NCBI RefSeq assembly: GCF_032062135.1
Contig: NC_092866.1
Coordinates: 24,051,879 to 24,115,878, forward strand
Direction: 5' to 3'
Length of the DNA: 64,000 nt
Source: Pyxicephalus adspersus
Taxonomy: Eukaryota > Chordata > Amphibia > Anura > Pyxicephalidae
Numbering within the stretch: position 1 is the stretch's first letter; each line of letters starts with the position of its first letter. The translations under genes and the position numbers were made by a program. Shown here one piece after another: positions 51,956 to 64,000 of this stretch. The notes beneath the pieces are model-generated. The model was not told where the DNA came from. It was given only the letters and a program-made list of their open reading frames with translations, and searched no databases.

Positions 51956-53316
51956 GCTGTGATTTCACTAACTTAACAGTCACAATTTGTGATTATTTTG
52001 TTATTATATGATAAGAATGTTCTGCATTATAATTATATATAATAATAACAATTATTTTATTGTAATAATAATATGATAGCAGTATATATATATATTTTTC
52101 ACAGTATTATAATAGCAATTATTTCCTAACATCAGCCAATGCCTGCTATGAAACACAACTGCACCCAAGATTGTTAGATGCACTAGTGGATTTTAATTGG
52201 CTTTACCGAGGGTAAAAATTAATAGAAACCTCCAGACAATACTTTTTAAGCAGTTACCGTTCTCTCTGTTTTTAAAAAATAAAAACCAACCATTGTAAGC
52301 CATACTATCCAGTGATGAATGGGGTTGTGATAACTTTCTAGCTGCCACTTCTGCTGAACATATTACAGAGGGGAAAAAATAAAAACTGACATGTTAATGT
52401 ATCTTAAAAATTTTTTGTAATCCACTAGAGTTTTCACTTAAATGACACTATATAATATTCCTAGCTGAAAAAGTCAATCATAAATTGAATTTCAATAATG
52501 GTCTACATGGAGCACACATTTATCAAACATTTTGGTTCTGCAGATTTAAATGGTACATTATACTACCACCTACTTTTCAATGTTCTGTTTGAATGGGGAT
52601 CTTTTTTATACTATTTATTATATTGTAAGTAACCTGAATGCAGGATATTAGCAATGTGTATTTCCATTACAGCAACCCAAAAAATCCTCTGACTGATGAT
52701 GTATCTAAATCTCCCTCGTACTGATAGTCTTTAAAGGAAAGCTTAGTTTTGTCTTGGATATTGCATATGAAACCCCAAACATAAAGCAAAACAGGTCTTC
52801 CGATAAGACAAGACTAATCCATTTATTGCAAACATTGCTGAAAATATTTGAATAAACTGATTGCTACCTCAACAATCTCCTGTAAAACAAGCCATCAGTA
52901 ATGTAAGAGCCAATATTCATAGTGTGGTCTCAGACAAATGAAAGAGTCTTGTAACGTCAATAAATACAAATTTTAGCCTATTTACTTTTGATCATCTACT
53001 GTGATATTCATCATGGATTACAACTTTGTAAACATTAATATTGAAAAACCAGATTACAACTATTGAGTAAGCCACCAAATTATATGTGCCCTGAATTGCA
53101 CTTGGTCATTGTGAATAATGAGAAATGGAGTGATTATAACACTAAACTATTTTTTTTCAGGTAATTCTTAACTGTTAATTTTTAACTGTTTTTTTTAAAA
53201 AGTCACCTCAAGTCACAATTATAATATATTATTACAATAAAATAACAGATAGCCGTCTATAGTATATTACCTCTGTAGTCACAATTTTGTGACTGTTAAC
53301 TAAGTGAAATCACAGC
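51956..53316. repeat. Inverted repeat pair 1.36 kb apart
   Basis: The left arm at 51956-52000 (GCTGTGATTTCACT, ACTTAACAGTCACAAT) is inverted at 53270-53316. A further inner match, TATTTTATTGTAATAAT at about 52054, pairs with ATTATTACAATAAAATA at about 53229. This could be the ends of a non-autonomous DNA transposon. No target duplication was identified and there is no coding text inside. Confidence 0.5.
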
Positions 53317-54559
53317 GATTAAATATAGGTATAGACAGCAAATTTTCCAAATTGTAATGAAAAAATCCCTTCTTGTGTAAAAATCCTTTTTTGTGTTTTC
53401 TCAGCACAGTTGGCACACTAATTAGTTAAGGGAACCATTTCTAGTGTTTTATTCGACAAAATAACTTTTAAACTTTTTTAATTCCTGTATTTAAAATCTG
53501 GTCAGATGTTTTAATTGATCCAGCTTGCTTTGAACTAACTTTGACTTTTTCTGTTCCACTCACTTTTACCTGCAACAAATGCTGAAATGGTAGTGACATT
53601 CCTTTATATGATATACCAAGGTAGGGCCAGTAATGGAGGTATGTTTAACACCTGGACATTGTAGAGTTAAAGGAGTTGTGTCCAGGTGTGAACTGTAAAC
53701 ATTTGTAAGAATACATAAACATATACAAGAGTCGTGAGCAGGGAGTATAGAACTACAAATATAAGATTGCAATTACTACCATAAGTTAAATACATACAAC
53801 ATTTAATAATGTAGTTTTGTAATGTAATATTATACAACTACTTAACACAGAAAAGAATTGCAGTAATAGCTCAAATTAAACATTAGACAAATCATTATTA
53901 CATTTCAGTTTATCTGTTTTTTTTTTAGTTTGTGTTGTAATTGAACACATCAATATTATACATACTATTACAATATAAACTACAAATTAGGAAATTACAC
54001 TAAAAAAACCTTTTCTTTTGGATAGCAATCCAAGATCACAAGGGTTTTTTACGCTAGATTTTCTGTTCTGCTTGTTATTCTGGTGTCTTGGGCTCAAAAC
54101 TGCCAAATTTTGTCACACATATGATTAAAGTGCTATTATTGTAATTTAGAAACCTTCATAAAATTTAATTTTATTTGCATAAACTTTGATGGATTCTGAT
54201 TAAAATTTGGAGTCAGTTTACTCAACAAGACAGCTCATATTCATCAGTTCATTAAACAGACTGAAGCTGAGATTATGAGTTGTATTAGTATCGTTAATGG
54301 TCAGGCCTGATTGATTTGTAATGTGAATATAATTACACAAACATAGAGGGAATTGAAGCATTTTCATGTAGCTATAGCTAATTGTTTTATTTATTTATTT
54401 ATTTTGTACTATATTAATTAGAATCAACCCACAAAAACAGGCTTCTTCATAAACAAAATATATGACCCAACTATGATTTGTACAGTGCTCACAAAGAACA
54501 TCTTCTAGCTTTAGACTTTGTGCAGTTTAATGTCTAAAAAAATTTTTACTTTCAAAATT
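53317..54559. other. Non-coding DNA
   Basis: No repeat named. 54170-54410 is a candidate conserved non-coding element (see findings). Confidence 0.4.
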
Positions 54560-55330
54560 GTTACAGACAGTTACTTCCTCCATGAAGGAGTGGTTTGCAT
54601 AACTAGAGAGGATTCAACACATGAAGCAGCTTGTTCCGGAAGATAAAGACCAGTTCGAAAAATATAAAATTATGTGGGCAGCATGGGATTAGTTTAAGGA
54701 ATCCTCCCAGTTTCAAATTTACCTATCCTGAGTAGGGTGGGGTCGCTTGGCATTGAGGAGGTATACTCTCCCCCTTACATATCCCCCCTCAGTTGACCTC
54801 TGCTTTTCCAACCACCTTGTTCTAGTCATATCTCTCTCTCTCCCTCCTTCTCCTACCTAACATCTCCCTATCTCCCTCCTCCTTCCTCCCCTCCCACTCA
54901 AATAGGGCTACATGTATGTGTGTCTGTTCCCCCATGTTCCCCCCCTCCTCGATTTTGTATGATAGCAATCCATACTTGAAACATATGGCTTTGGATTTTT
55001 TCACAATTATATCAGACTTTGAGTAGTTTCACAGCTAGGTAGCAATTTGGTAGTCACATCATACATAATTATGGTAATAATGCAAGTTACTACTTTGCTC
55101 ACCGCTTGGATGGCAATTTAGATAAAGTAACAGATATTACTATATATTCACTATTGTCCCAAGCAAATACCTCAGTACAGGCTTTATGTGACTGATCTTT
55201 GATTTTTCTCATTCTGTTGCAATTATTTTGTGGTATATGCTGTATGTTTCCTATATGTATTATTTTCTGCCTTTCATTTTGTATGTATATTTGTATAATG
55301 TTCATATAAGGTGATTGTTTGTTGCATATG
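54560..55330 (+). mobile_element. L1 3' end: ORF2 C-terminus and 3' UTR
   Basis: At 54580-54700 the frame reads ERIQHMKQLVPEDKDQFEKY then MWAAWD, the usual C-terminal text of Tx1-like L1 ORF2, with two in-frame stops. It is followed by a pyrimidine-rich CTCTCTCC/CCTCC block and 3' UTR text such as TTTCTCATTCTGTTGCAATT and TATGCTGTATGTTTCCTATA up to about 55310. Short 5'-truncated insertion. Confidence 0.6.
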
Positions 55331-57124
55331 AAAAAACTAATACACTTGACTGAAACAAAACTTAGTAAGCCATTCTATACTGGTAATGGTAAGCAAAATG
55401 CTTGTCTGTTATAAAATATTATAACTGGTCTTGCCTAATGGGTCTCGTCCATTAAAAACAAACAATATAATGGCAGAGTTTTCAATCAAATGAACATATA
55501 CATTTTATATAGAGTCGGTCATATTATGTTTATGTGTGTCCTGATGAGCCTAATGTGGCTCATTTTATTTTATTTACTACTGCATATTTAATCAAATCCT
55601 TTGCTAATATAAATTCTGTCTTCATTATGCTAAAGTTTGCATAAAGCAAGCAGATCCAGATGTAATTTGCATGCTTCAGATGGTAGTTTCTGAACAGAAT
55701 GTTGAGGTTTCAGTTACAGCTCGGAGTATGTGACTTATGGATTGTTAAATCTTCATATTTATGTCGATGTTGTGACATATTTGTGGACAGAGACAGGTTT
55801 ATGAGTGCTGAAAAAAATCTGAGAACACAGACACTAAATACTAATGACATAAATAGTGCATCATATTGGTGGGAATGGAAATGAATAATGAAGATACCTA
55901 TTTTATTCCTAAGTACACAGACTTCCTATTATGCTGCATTGGTGACATAAATATTGAATTAAATGTTCTAAAGTTTAAAAAAATAAAAGACATATGATGG
56001 CAATATCACAGCTGCTAGGGAAATTGTTATTTCGAATATGTATTTTTTTAGGATCTACACTGTCAGACTTCACCGAAACAGTTTCTTAGATTGCTATATA
56101 CAGCTATATACATTAGATCAGATTTCTTTATGTTTTTACTATGGATAAATCCTTGAAATAACTTCAAGGTCTATAGGAAGCCTCCGCAATAATTACTATA
56201 TCTACAGCTCACAGTATAGTAGCATAGTGGTCAGTGGAAAGAATGAATCTTTCATTGCTTTCAGATAGCCAAAAAGATCAGGGAGTTTAGGTGGGAGGCA
56301 CTTAAACTAACCTGGGAGGCACAAAAAGTGACAAAGTACAACAGTGTTTATTGTAAATAAATTAAATAGCAAAGTTTTGCTTTGGATGAAAACTCAGGTT
56401 TTACTTTTGCAGTGGATATTCTTTAAATATTGCCTGGCATTAATATATCTAAATATACAATGGAAATACATACATGCAAGTTTTATTACATCCTGTAAGA
56501 TTTATCATTCTGTTCAGCAAGACTGAAGATTCATGTATTCTGTCAAAAGGCATAGACGGGTCCCTGATTTCCAATGAGTGGTCAGCACGATAATTTCACA
56601 TTAGGGAGCAACAGAAGACCAATAAAGCAATCCCAGTACATATTCTGCTCCTCACTGCTGTTAACATGTTTACAATGTTAGACAGCAAGCTACAAAGCAA
56701 AACTGCTTGGCCTCCCTTTTTCATTCCCTCAAACATTCCCTGGTGGAAATCAGTTGCTGCTAAAATACATGATCTAGAATAGATAATACCCACAAAGGAA
56801 TGTTTGAGGGAATGTCTGATTTCCTGTTTTATATATGAAGCCCTTAATGTTGCTATACAGGAAAATACATAAAACTGAAATCAAAATGTGCATACTTTGA
56901 ATATGTCCTTTCAGTTAATGTATACATTTACCAATATAGGGTATTTTGATCTAATAGGCATGAGAACATTTGACCAAGTTAATTTCAAAGTAAAAAAAAC
57001 TGTAATTCAAGGTTAAAATTAACAAGCTGAATCCCATTTGAAAATGTAGATTTTGTGAAGATTTTGACATTCACGAGTTAATTGCAACACACCTAAACAC
57101 AATAGACTATTTAAACATTATTTA
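55331..57124. other. Non-coding DNA
   Basis: No gene or repeat named. 55540-55720 is a candidate conserved non-coding element. A short inverted match of AAACATTCC-type text lies near 56730 and 56800. Confidence 0.4.
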
Positions 57125-57285
57125 CTAAAGCGCTTCAAGACTGGAGCAGATAGACTGTCATAAGAGAACCTAGGTGATCCAGCAAACCTGGAAGGTATTT
57201 CCTAAAAATCCTTTTTCATTCCTGCACCAGATCCTTTCCTGGATTTGCAGGATTACCCAGGTTCTCTCATAATAGTTTTTATAAT
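57125..57285. mobile_element. Palindromic MITE, copy D
   Basis: CATAAGAGAACCTAGGTGAT and CCAGCAAACCTGGA on the left, TTACCCAGGTTCTCTCATAA on the right. Same family as 31515. Confidence 0.65.
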
Positions 57286-57514
57286 CTTATAATCTTTTCT
57301 AGTGCTGTTGATAGATATCAATATTGATAGAGATGTTAGGGTGACCTTTGGAAAATGTTCCAAAGAAAGACTGTTAAAAAAGCATGCAGTTTTTTTGTAA
57401 ATCGATATTTACTCACCCCTTAAACCTGGAAGTTAGTGTTGTTTGATTTTTTTCCCCACAGATCAATGTGATATCTATTTGGCATGAAAAGTAGAAATAA
57501 TTAAATGTAAATCA

Positions 57515-58110
57515 AAGTTTGCCTGTTAGGAAATGCTTATTGGCCAGCCATTCTCTGCTATGCGGCAACGTAGTATCCCACGCAGCCTATTTTACCCCCC
57601 AGCAATGTCACTTTCAGTTCCTGACTCTATCCTACGCTGCCATTGGCTGCTGGAACTTTATAGCATCCCTGCTCCCAGTCACCAGTGCCTCTTGTAGTGT
57701 TTAGCTGGGCTAATCTGTACTGGAGTGAGTTTTGGCTGATTTACTGTTGCCTGTTTGTGATCCTGCGAGTTTATGCTGCCTGGACTGACTTTTTTTGCTT
57801 GTGACTCGACTCTGCTTGTGTTTGCCTCTGTGTACTTAGTCTGATGGATGGAGTATCTGTTATGACCTCCTGCTCTGTATTTTGGACTTGTCTGTTGGAA
57901 TCTTGGTACTACATTATCTGCGGGCTCCTGGTGCTCTGCCAGTTCTTCTCCAGGCACCATCCCTGGCGCACTAAGTCCTAGGGGCAACCGTGTGCTGGGA
58001 AACGCAACCAGTCTCCAAGGCTGAGTGGGGGCTTGCTATAGGTGAAGAGTGCGGTGTTAGATTGGTGTCTGGTGAGTACTGTTGCTGGACCAGGGCCTTA
58101 CATTGCCATG
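57515..58110. repeat. Unclassified CpG-bearing repeat
   Basis: GC-richer than the flanks, with TGACTGGCTG/CTGCCTG-style text like the repeat at 6480-7075. Possibly LTR-derived or SINE-like; ends not found. Confidence 0.3.
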
Positions 58111-58309
58111 CAAAAACCTGTCAGCTACAATGGATTCCTCTTATTTATTAGGCAGCTACGTTGAACTTTTGTCATTATGTGGCAGGGAGCTGCCATTCTA
58201 AATAGATTGTTGTGGGATCTCATTTTTGGACATCTTTGGACCTTGCAATACTATAAACTATATATATAAACTATTACTATGCAATAGATACATACTGATT
58301 TAAAAGTTA

Positions 58310-58641
58310 CAGTTGACATTCAAAAATCTGGCAACCTCCGGACCGGAGGAATGCCAGATTTTCGAAATTTCTGGATTTTTGAAAGTTATACTTACCTCCA
58401 CACACAGGCCAGCCTTCCTCTCGCAGCACCTGAGGACATCTGGCACAGAGAGCAGACAGCAGGGATGTCTCAACGTGTATTTAGTGTAGAAAGAAAGACC
58501 TAAGAGCTATTTCTGCAGAACAGCACCATCAAAACATAAGTGGCCAAACAGTGTACTACAGTCCCTGTATTGAAAATGTGATCTAAAATTCATGCCGAAA
58601 AACTGAAGGAACCAGATTATCGATAGACGGATTTTCAATTG
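58310..58641. mobile_element. TA-flanked MITE, 332 bp
   Basis: Left end CAGTTGACATTCAAAAATC, right end (complement) CAATTGAAAATCCGTC, with TA on both sides (58308-58309, 58642-58643). CAGTTGA-starting termini recall Tigger-like Tc1/mariner elements. Non-autonomous. Confidence 0.6.
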
Positions 58642-59339
58642 TATACTGTATAAGAAAAGTCCATAACAAACCTTATTTGGAAAAAAAACAACTCTGTCAA
58701 TCTGTAGGGTCTATTTATCTTCCTAATATTTAGCTTTTTGTTATACATTTAGCAGAATCTAAAGTATAATGGTTGATACTGCAAGATAAAAGGGATTTTT
58801 TTGTAATAATGATTTAAGAACAATTCACCCAGCATTTATTCAGAATTCTTTGCGCATTAGCCAGATATTTTCCTAACATTCTCCCAATGACAATTGTTAT
58901 CCCTGACTAAGGCTTTTTCAAGTTTTTACAGGATCTTATGTATAAGGATAAACAAGTGAAAATATACATTGGTAAAAATATTTTATTATTTTTAATTTAC
59001 TAATATTTATCTTATAGTACTGTAGCTGTTCAAATTTTGAGTGTAAAAATTCAATATTCGGCTCAGTTCTATTAGAACTGGACAATGGAATTTTTTTGTT
59101 TATTTTTTTAACTACATCTTTGTACACCATGAGTAGCCACTGCCCACTGTGTGCATCATCAACAGACTCACAGTTGATTGTAACTATGATACATATTAGA
59201 TTGTAATGTGTTCCTCAAGATTAATAACTGTCAGCATTCCCATTGGTTTAGGGCTGGAAAGGCTTGGCAAGAAAAAAATGGTTTAGATTCAGATATTCCT
59301 AATGTTTTGGCTCAGTTTCGCTGATGAGAAAAGTCACGA
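58642..59339. other. Non-coding DNA
   Basis: Nothing recognisable. Confidence 0.5.
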
Positions 59340-61260
59340 GTGGACAGATAGATTTGTATGTCATCAGCATACAGATGGTACTGTAAAGGAGGATATGAGA
59401 CCACCAACTGAGGAGGTGTACAGAGAAAGGAGAACCGGTCCAAGGACTGACCCTTGGAGATCACAGGGAGGAGAGTAAAAAGGTGGAAATACCAAGGAAC
59501 TTGAAAGGATCAGTCATATAGGTAGGAAGTAAACCAAGAGAGAGTAGTGTCACTGATACCAATGGAGCTCATGATTTAAATTAAAAGGGGGTGGTCAACA
59601 GTGGCAAAAGCAGAGAAAAGATATAGGAGGAGGAGGGAAAAGTTCTGTTGTGACATCGGTAGAATAGGCAGCTCGAAAGCCAGACTGGAGAGAGTTGGTA
59701 TTCAGATAGACAGTGAGTCTTTTATGGATAATGCCCTCAAGAAGTGTGAATACATATAAGAAAAGGGAGATAGGACAGTAGCTAGAAGATGGGAAAGGGT
59801 CTATTGAGGGCTTCTTTAAGATAAAGGGAACAATGGCATGATTAAAAGCGGGGGGGGGTAGATACCAGTAGAAATGGAAAGGTTGAATAGTTTGGTTAGT
59901 GTGGAGACCAGAGTGGAGGAATAAAAATGGAGCAGATCAAAGTTTATTGGGATAAGCAGACTTGTAAATAAGTAGGCAGTAGATGGAGGTGATGAGAGAG
60001 GAGAGCAGACTTCATCCAGAGTAACAGGGTTGAGGAAGGTTAATGATTTACAGCAGGAAGGGATGGATTTGGTTGGAGTGGCATAGTGGGCAGAGACATT
60101 ATGTTAGGGGGAGCTGGTGTGTGGTTTAGAAGGCAGTCAAAAGTTTGAGAAGCGGCTGCATAGGTTGGAAGCTTGGGAGGATATGACAGTAGAGAAATAA
60201 TTTTGCTTTGTGATATTGTGTGCAGTATTAATGTGTTGTAGAATGGCTTTGTGGTCCATAAAGTCAGTTCTGAGGCCAAATTTCCTCTACTTGCGCTCAG
60301 CTGCACAAACAGTCTTTTGCAGATGTTTGGTGTGAGTGTTGTGCCAGGGTCAGGGGTTAGCAGGGTGCGGGTTGCGGAAGGTGGCAGGAACAACTTTATC
60401 CAGACCTAAAAAAAAGTGTGGATGAATTGAGTGTCAGCTTTATTTGTAGATGTTTGTATTTTAAAGATAGGGCAGAAAAGACTGAAGGAATGCACTTCAA
60501 AAGAAGTGAAAATGAAAGAAGGGGGGAGTAGGAAGAACTCTGAATGTACAATTATGGAAGAGAATGAGACCCACACCCCCAACTACTCCGTTGCCAGGAC
60601 TAGGGGTTTGTGCAGGCCTCCATAGGAGAGTGTAGCAGCAGAGACAAAAGTCTGAGAAGGAAAGACAAATTTTAATGAGAGACAGGAAGTTCAGGAATTT
60701 ACATAGGAGAAGGTTGTGGATAGAGGTTAGTTTATTGCTGGGGGGGTTTATTGCCAAGGGGGTAAGAATTTTTGAGTTGAGTGAACAGGAATGAGGTTAG
60801 GAGGAAGGAGTATTTTGCTGAAATTGTAGGGAAGAGAGAGGCTCTGGGGGGGATCAGGGTTGGGCGAAATGTCACCAGCTGGAAATAATAGAGAAAAAAG
60901 GTACAGGATTACAGTCAGAGAAATCAGGAGAGCAACTGAGCAGGCATACAGTGAGTTAACAGATAGGAGGAGGAGAAAAGGGAATAGAACCAGCAGAGTT
61001 TGAACAGGGTGAATGAAATACAGTAACAAATAATGGTAAATCACAGGAGTACACTAGACAATGTAGCAAACTTAAGTCCATGTGAGTGTCAGCTGCAGTA
61101 GGGGTTGTAGTGAGGCTTGTCAGCTTGTTAAATTCCAGGTGTGGGATAGGATGAGTCAGCTAGAAGGGGTGGCATGGTGAAAAGGCAGTTCAAGATGGTA
61201 GCAGCAGAGGTTTTGTTGCTGTGAGTCCAGTGTGGGTTGTTGAGTCCAGGTGGAAACTTG
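59340..61260 (-). mobile_element. L2-like LINE with N-terminal 2A-like motif and RT remnants
   Basis: On the minus strand from 61044: a hydrophobic N-terminal region ending in AGDISPNPDPPQSLSL (about 60840-60880), then a shortened endonuclease region. At 60393-60040 comes linker text homologous to the 38530-38800 stretch of the + strand copy (LLTPDPGTTLT, FDCLLNHTPAPPN). After frame breaks there is RT text [26 protein letters not shown] and [16 protein letters not shown] near 59350. The copy is truncated 3' of the YADD box. The 5' limit is approximate. Confidence 0.8.
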
Positions 61261-63277
61261 ATGATCATTAATGTAGTGGTGTGTCCAATCCCGTTACACT
61301 TCTTGGTTCAATTCCCTGGAATAATTATCAAAGCACTTATATTTGGCACTTGGAATTTGAGCCCATGACCAAGGTCCTTTGTGACCATGCCTAAGGTTTA
61401 AATAGGTGTGCTTTTGGCCTTTAATGGATGGACTGATTAAAATAACAAGGGATTTGTGGGATCAGTTGAACCAGAGTAGGGGAGGGGTTGGGAGGACAAT
61501 AAGTTAGCCTCAATACGTACAATGTACTGAACCATAATTGTGACTAAGTCTACGGTAGTTAGGACCAGTAATGAAATTGTGAGCTCCAGGGAGATGTTTT
61601 CCAATGCTGTTTATCACTTATCACTCTTCAGCCTAGCAGAACAAAGCAGAACAAAATAGAGGTAATACCAGTCTCTTTGTAAAACCCCAACCTGGTGATA
61701 AAGACCAGGGAAACAGAAATGGCTAGTAGAGCAGTATCTGCAGTAAATAGTAGCTGTTCTCTGTAAATCGTAAAGATAAAGCAATAACTGACAATAATTA
61801 GTCAGATTGCAGAGTACTGGCAAGTAGGGAGTAAACTGTGTTGCCAAACTTGAGAGCAAACTGTTTTGCCAAACGTGTTTTTGAAAAAATATGTTTTTTG
61901 TTGCATTTTTGCAAATGTGTTCACTTTTCCCAAGTGTTTCAAGTAAAAAAATGTATAAAGTATTTTTTAAATAAATTCAAGTTAAAGTAAAGTGAGTGGG
62001 TGTTCTTCCTAAAGGTTGAAACCAGACACTGCTTCAAACCTAAAGCCTGTGTGTTCAGGGGGTGAAAAGGAAGTGGGGAGCAGCTAGAGGTTGTCCCCCA
62101 TTCCTTTCCACAACAGGCTCAATGCCTTCCCTCAACTGGTTGAAGGCCTAAGTTGAGAGACAGGACCTCATCCTAACATCCCATCCCCAAATGGTTGTAG
62201 AGGAGTATACACTATATAATTGGGGTTTCAAATGGAATTTGTGAGTTTAACATTCTTACTAATAATATGTAATATGTGCATGAAATTATTAATTTATCAA
62301 GTAGCTAATCTATACCTAAATTGGCTTGATCTGTGTGGGAATATCAGACAATGAAGATGAAAACATTGCTAGAATGTATTTATAAATATGCCCTAAATAT
62401 ATTAGCTATGGGTGCATATTACTGGAGATAAGATAGAAGTGTCTTGTGATTCTGTGGTATTGTGCATCAAAATGATATTCTTCAGCTGTTTAAAAATAGC
62501 TCAATCATTTAATGTAATCACTTCTCTGGAGATAAATAAAACCCCATATTGCATAAAATACAGCAGCTTTAAAGGTTGTGAAATTGTTTCATTTTTGCTC
62601 ACTGCCTGTATCTTACTAGACTTTTAATCAGTGTGAACTGAAGTTTAATGAACTAAAGTCCAGTTTCTATAGTTCACAATGAGCTAAAAATAATTGGGCT
62701 GAGACTCCCATGCATACAACATTCTGCCTTTGGCATTTTCCTGAAAACTGTGCTTAATTGCTTTGCTGATGTTGTTAAGTGGTCCTAGGGGGCTTTAGTA
62801 GCAAGACTTCCTATATAGGTAGTAGAGGTCCTTTCTTAAAAACACAAACAGCTATTAAACAAATCTATTTTTTTCTTGAACTCTGTAAGTATTGCTTTAC
62901 AAAAAAAACCTCAACAAAGCTTACATGTACAAGAGACACCACTGGATACACATGAGGCCACAAAGTAAAAACAAATCTTAAATATCATTACATGTAATGG
63001 TTTCTTTAAAAATAGCATGCACTCTCATTGCAAAAATATTAGATGTACCTTTTTTACAGTAATAAATTTAGTCATGGTTGTACTGAATATTTTATTGGAA
63101 CATATACTACTTTACATTATGTGTTAATTATTTCCTGCTAAGATAAAGCATTAATATTCATATGACTGTTTTATGATTAGCAGATTATTCTAGAACATAC
63201 TCATGATGCCTAATAGAGATGAGCAAATGAGGTTTATGTAAGTATTTGCAAATTTAATACAGTTTTATTATTTTTAG
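61261..63277. other. Non-coding DNA
   Basis: No gene or repeat named. 62640-62800 is a candidate conserved non-coding element (see findings). Confidence 0.4.
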
Positions 63278-63805
63278 TTAAAGTGGAAGTAAACCCAAAA
63301 CAAAAAATCACGCGTACCTTCAATCCCGCAGATCAGTCTATCCATCGGGAGGTTTCTTCCATCAGGTCCCGTGTTTCTGTCTGTGAACCGAAACAGTGGG
63401 AGCGCCGGGTGCCGACATCTTCATCTCTCTTTTACTGAGAACTTCTTCCTGCATCACCTGATCTTGAGCTGCGCAGATCAGGTGACATAGATTGGGAAAA
63501 AACTTGCGAATGCGTGAGGTCGGCAATTTTTTTCTATTGATGAAAGGGCTCCTTCTGCGCATGCTTGAGATGCTCAGGCATGCGTAGAAGGAGCAGCCAA
63601 TAGCCTCCCGGGATACCTACATCACACGTCCAGGGAGGATCTTGGCTGCTCCTTCTACTGTGCTTTTCCAGTAGAAGGAGGTCAAAAATTAAGGGGGCAG
63701 TGCTGTGCCAAACAAAAACACAAACAAACTAAATTTTTACTTAATATAAAGGGGTTGTCTACCATTTTATGTAAAGTAAAAATTCAGAGTTTAGGTACGC
63801 TTTAA
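63278..63805 (-). mobile_element. TTAA-flanked MITE, inverted copy of the 8208 family
   Basis: TTAA at 63278-63281 and 63802-63805. The left terminus is AGTGGAAGTAAACCC and the right, reverse-complemented, is AGCGTACCTAAACTC, identical over 15 bases to the left end at 8212. Shared interior includes CCGGGAGGCT-like and GGATACCTA-like text and the CTTTTATGTAAAGTA segment. Orientation is opposite to copy 1. Confidence 0.75.
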
Positions 63806-64000
63806 CTAGTGTGTTGGGCAGTCCAGCTGAAATGGCATAGTATGAATTAAGTGTCCAAAATGGTAAAACATTTGCTGTATGTTGTGTCAGTAAGATTATA
63901 ATCCTCCATTATCAGAAACTCAACAAAGTAACAAGTTAGAACCAATCAAAACCATAATTCTGGGAAATATCCATCTTTTAGATTTAACAAAACCACAGCT
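63806..64000. other. Non-coding DNA to window end
   Basis: Nothing recognisable. Confidence 0.4.

Noticed and set aside
54822..55004. Arg/Glu-rich minus-strand frame
   Set aside because: Translation of the pyrimidine-rich block in the L1 3' UTR.

Overview
This window looks like a piece of an anuran amphibian genome, probably a ranoid/neobatrachian frog. It is AT-rich and intron-bearing, holds one vertebrate gene, and is otherwise gene-poor and full of decayed transposable elements. The frog assignment is an inference from the gene and the repeat mixture: Tx1-like L1 and L2-like LINEs, Penelope-like elements, TTAA-flanked MITEs and hAT MITEs. I could not run a species match.

The only intact gene is cerebellin-1 (CBLN1), on the + strand. 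It has three coding exons (25007-25264, 26828-26947, 28815-29012) joined by two phase-0 introns. The 191-residue product has a signal peptide, the N-terminal Cys pair used for hexamer formation and a complete C1q domain. Poly(A) signals lie at 29471 and 30156.

Layout. 1-3100: unnamed AT-rich DNA with a decayed Penelope-like ribozyme motif near 840. 3111-5475: a minisatellite, then a broken copy of a repeat-borne gene of unknown function. 6200-8200: L1 pieces, an LTR-like repeat and a hAT MITE. 7953-10352: a tandem duplication, one copy split by a TTAA MITE and the other by an unclassified 1.25 kb insertion. 11505-14240: an L2 3' end, a second hAT MITE and an L1 tail. 15440-16450: Penelope-like element with reverse-transcriptase remnants. 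17829-19579: TA-flanked composite containing a second Penelope-like element and the best hammerhead-ribozyme core. 21907-23648: two fold-back MITEs. 24769-30161: CBLN1, followed directly by a TTAA MITE. 31515-37366: small repeats and microsatellites. 38230-40085: broken L2-like LINE. 40205-43165: L1 carrying a 614 bp fold-back hAT element and abutting a dead tyrosine recombinase. 45095-47660: L1 on the minus strand with a nested TA MITE and a partial fold-back copy. 48425-63805: more LINE, Penelope, MITE and L2 pieces, ending with an inverted copy of the 8208 TTAA element.

The most interesting signal is a set of hammerhead-ribozyme-like cores on dispersed Penelope-like remnants. The arms flanking the core stay complementary although their sequences differ between copies. 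Apart from CBLN1, no coding system in the window appears functional.
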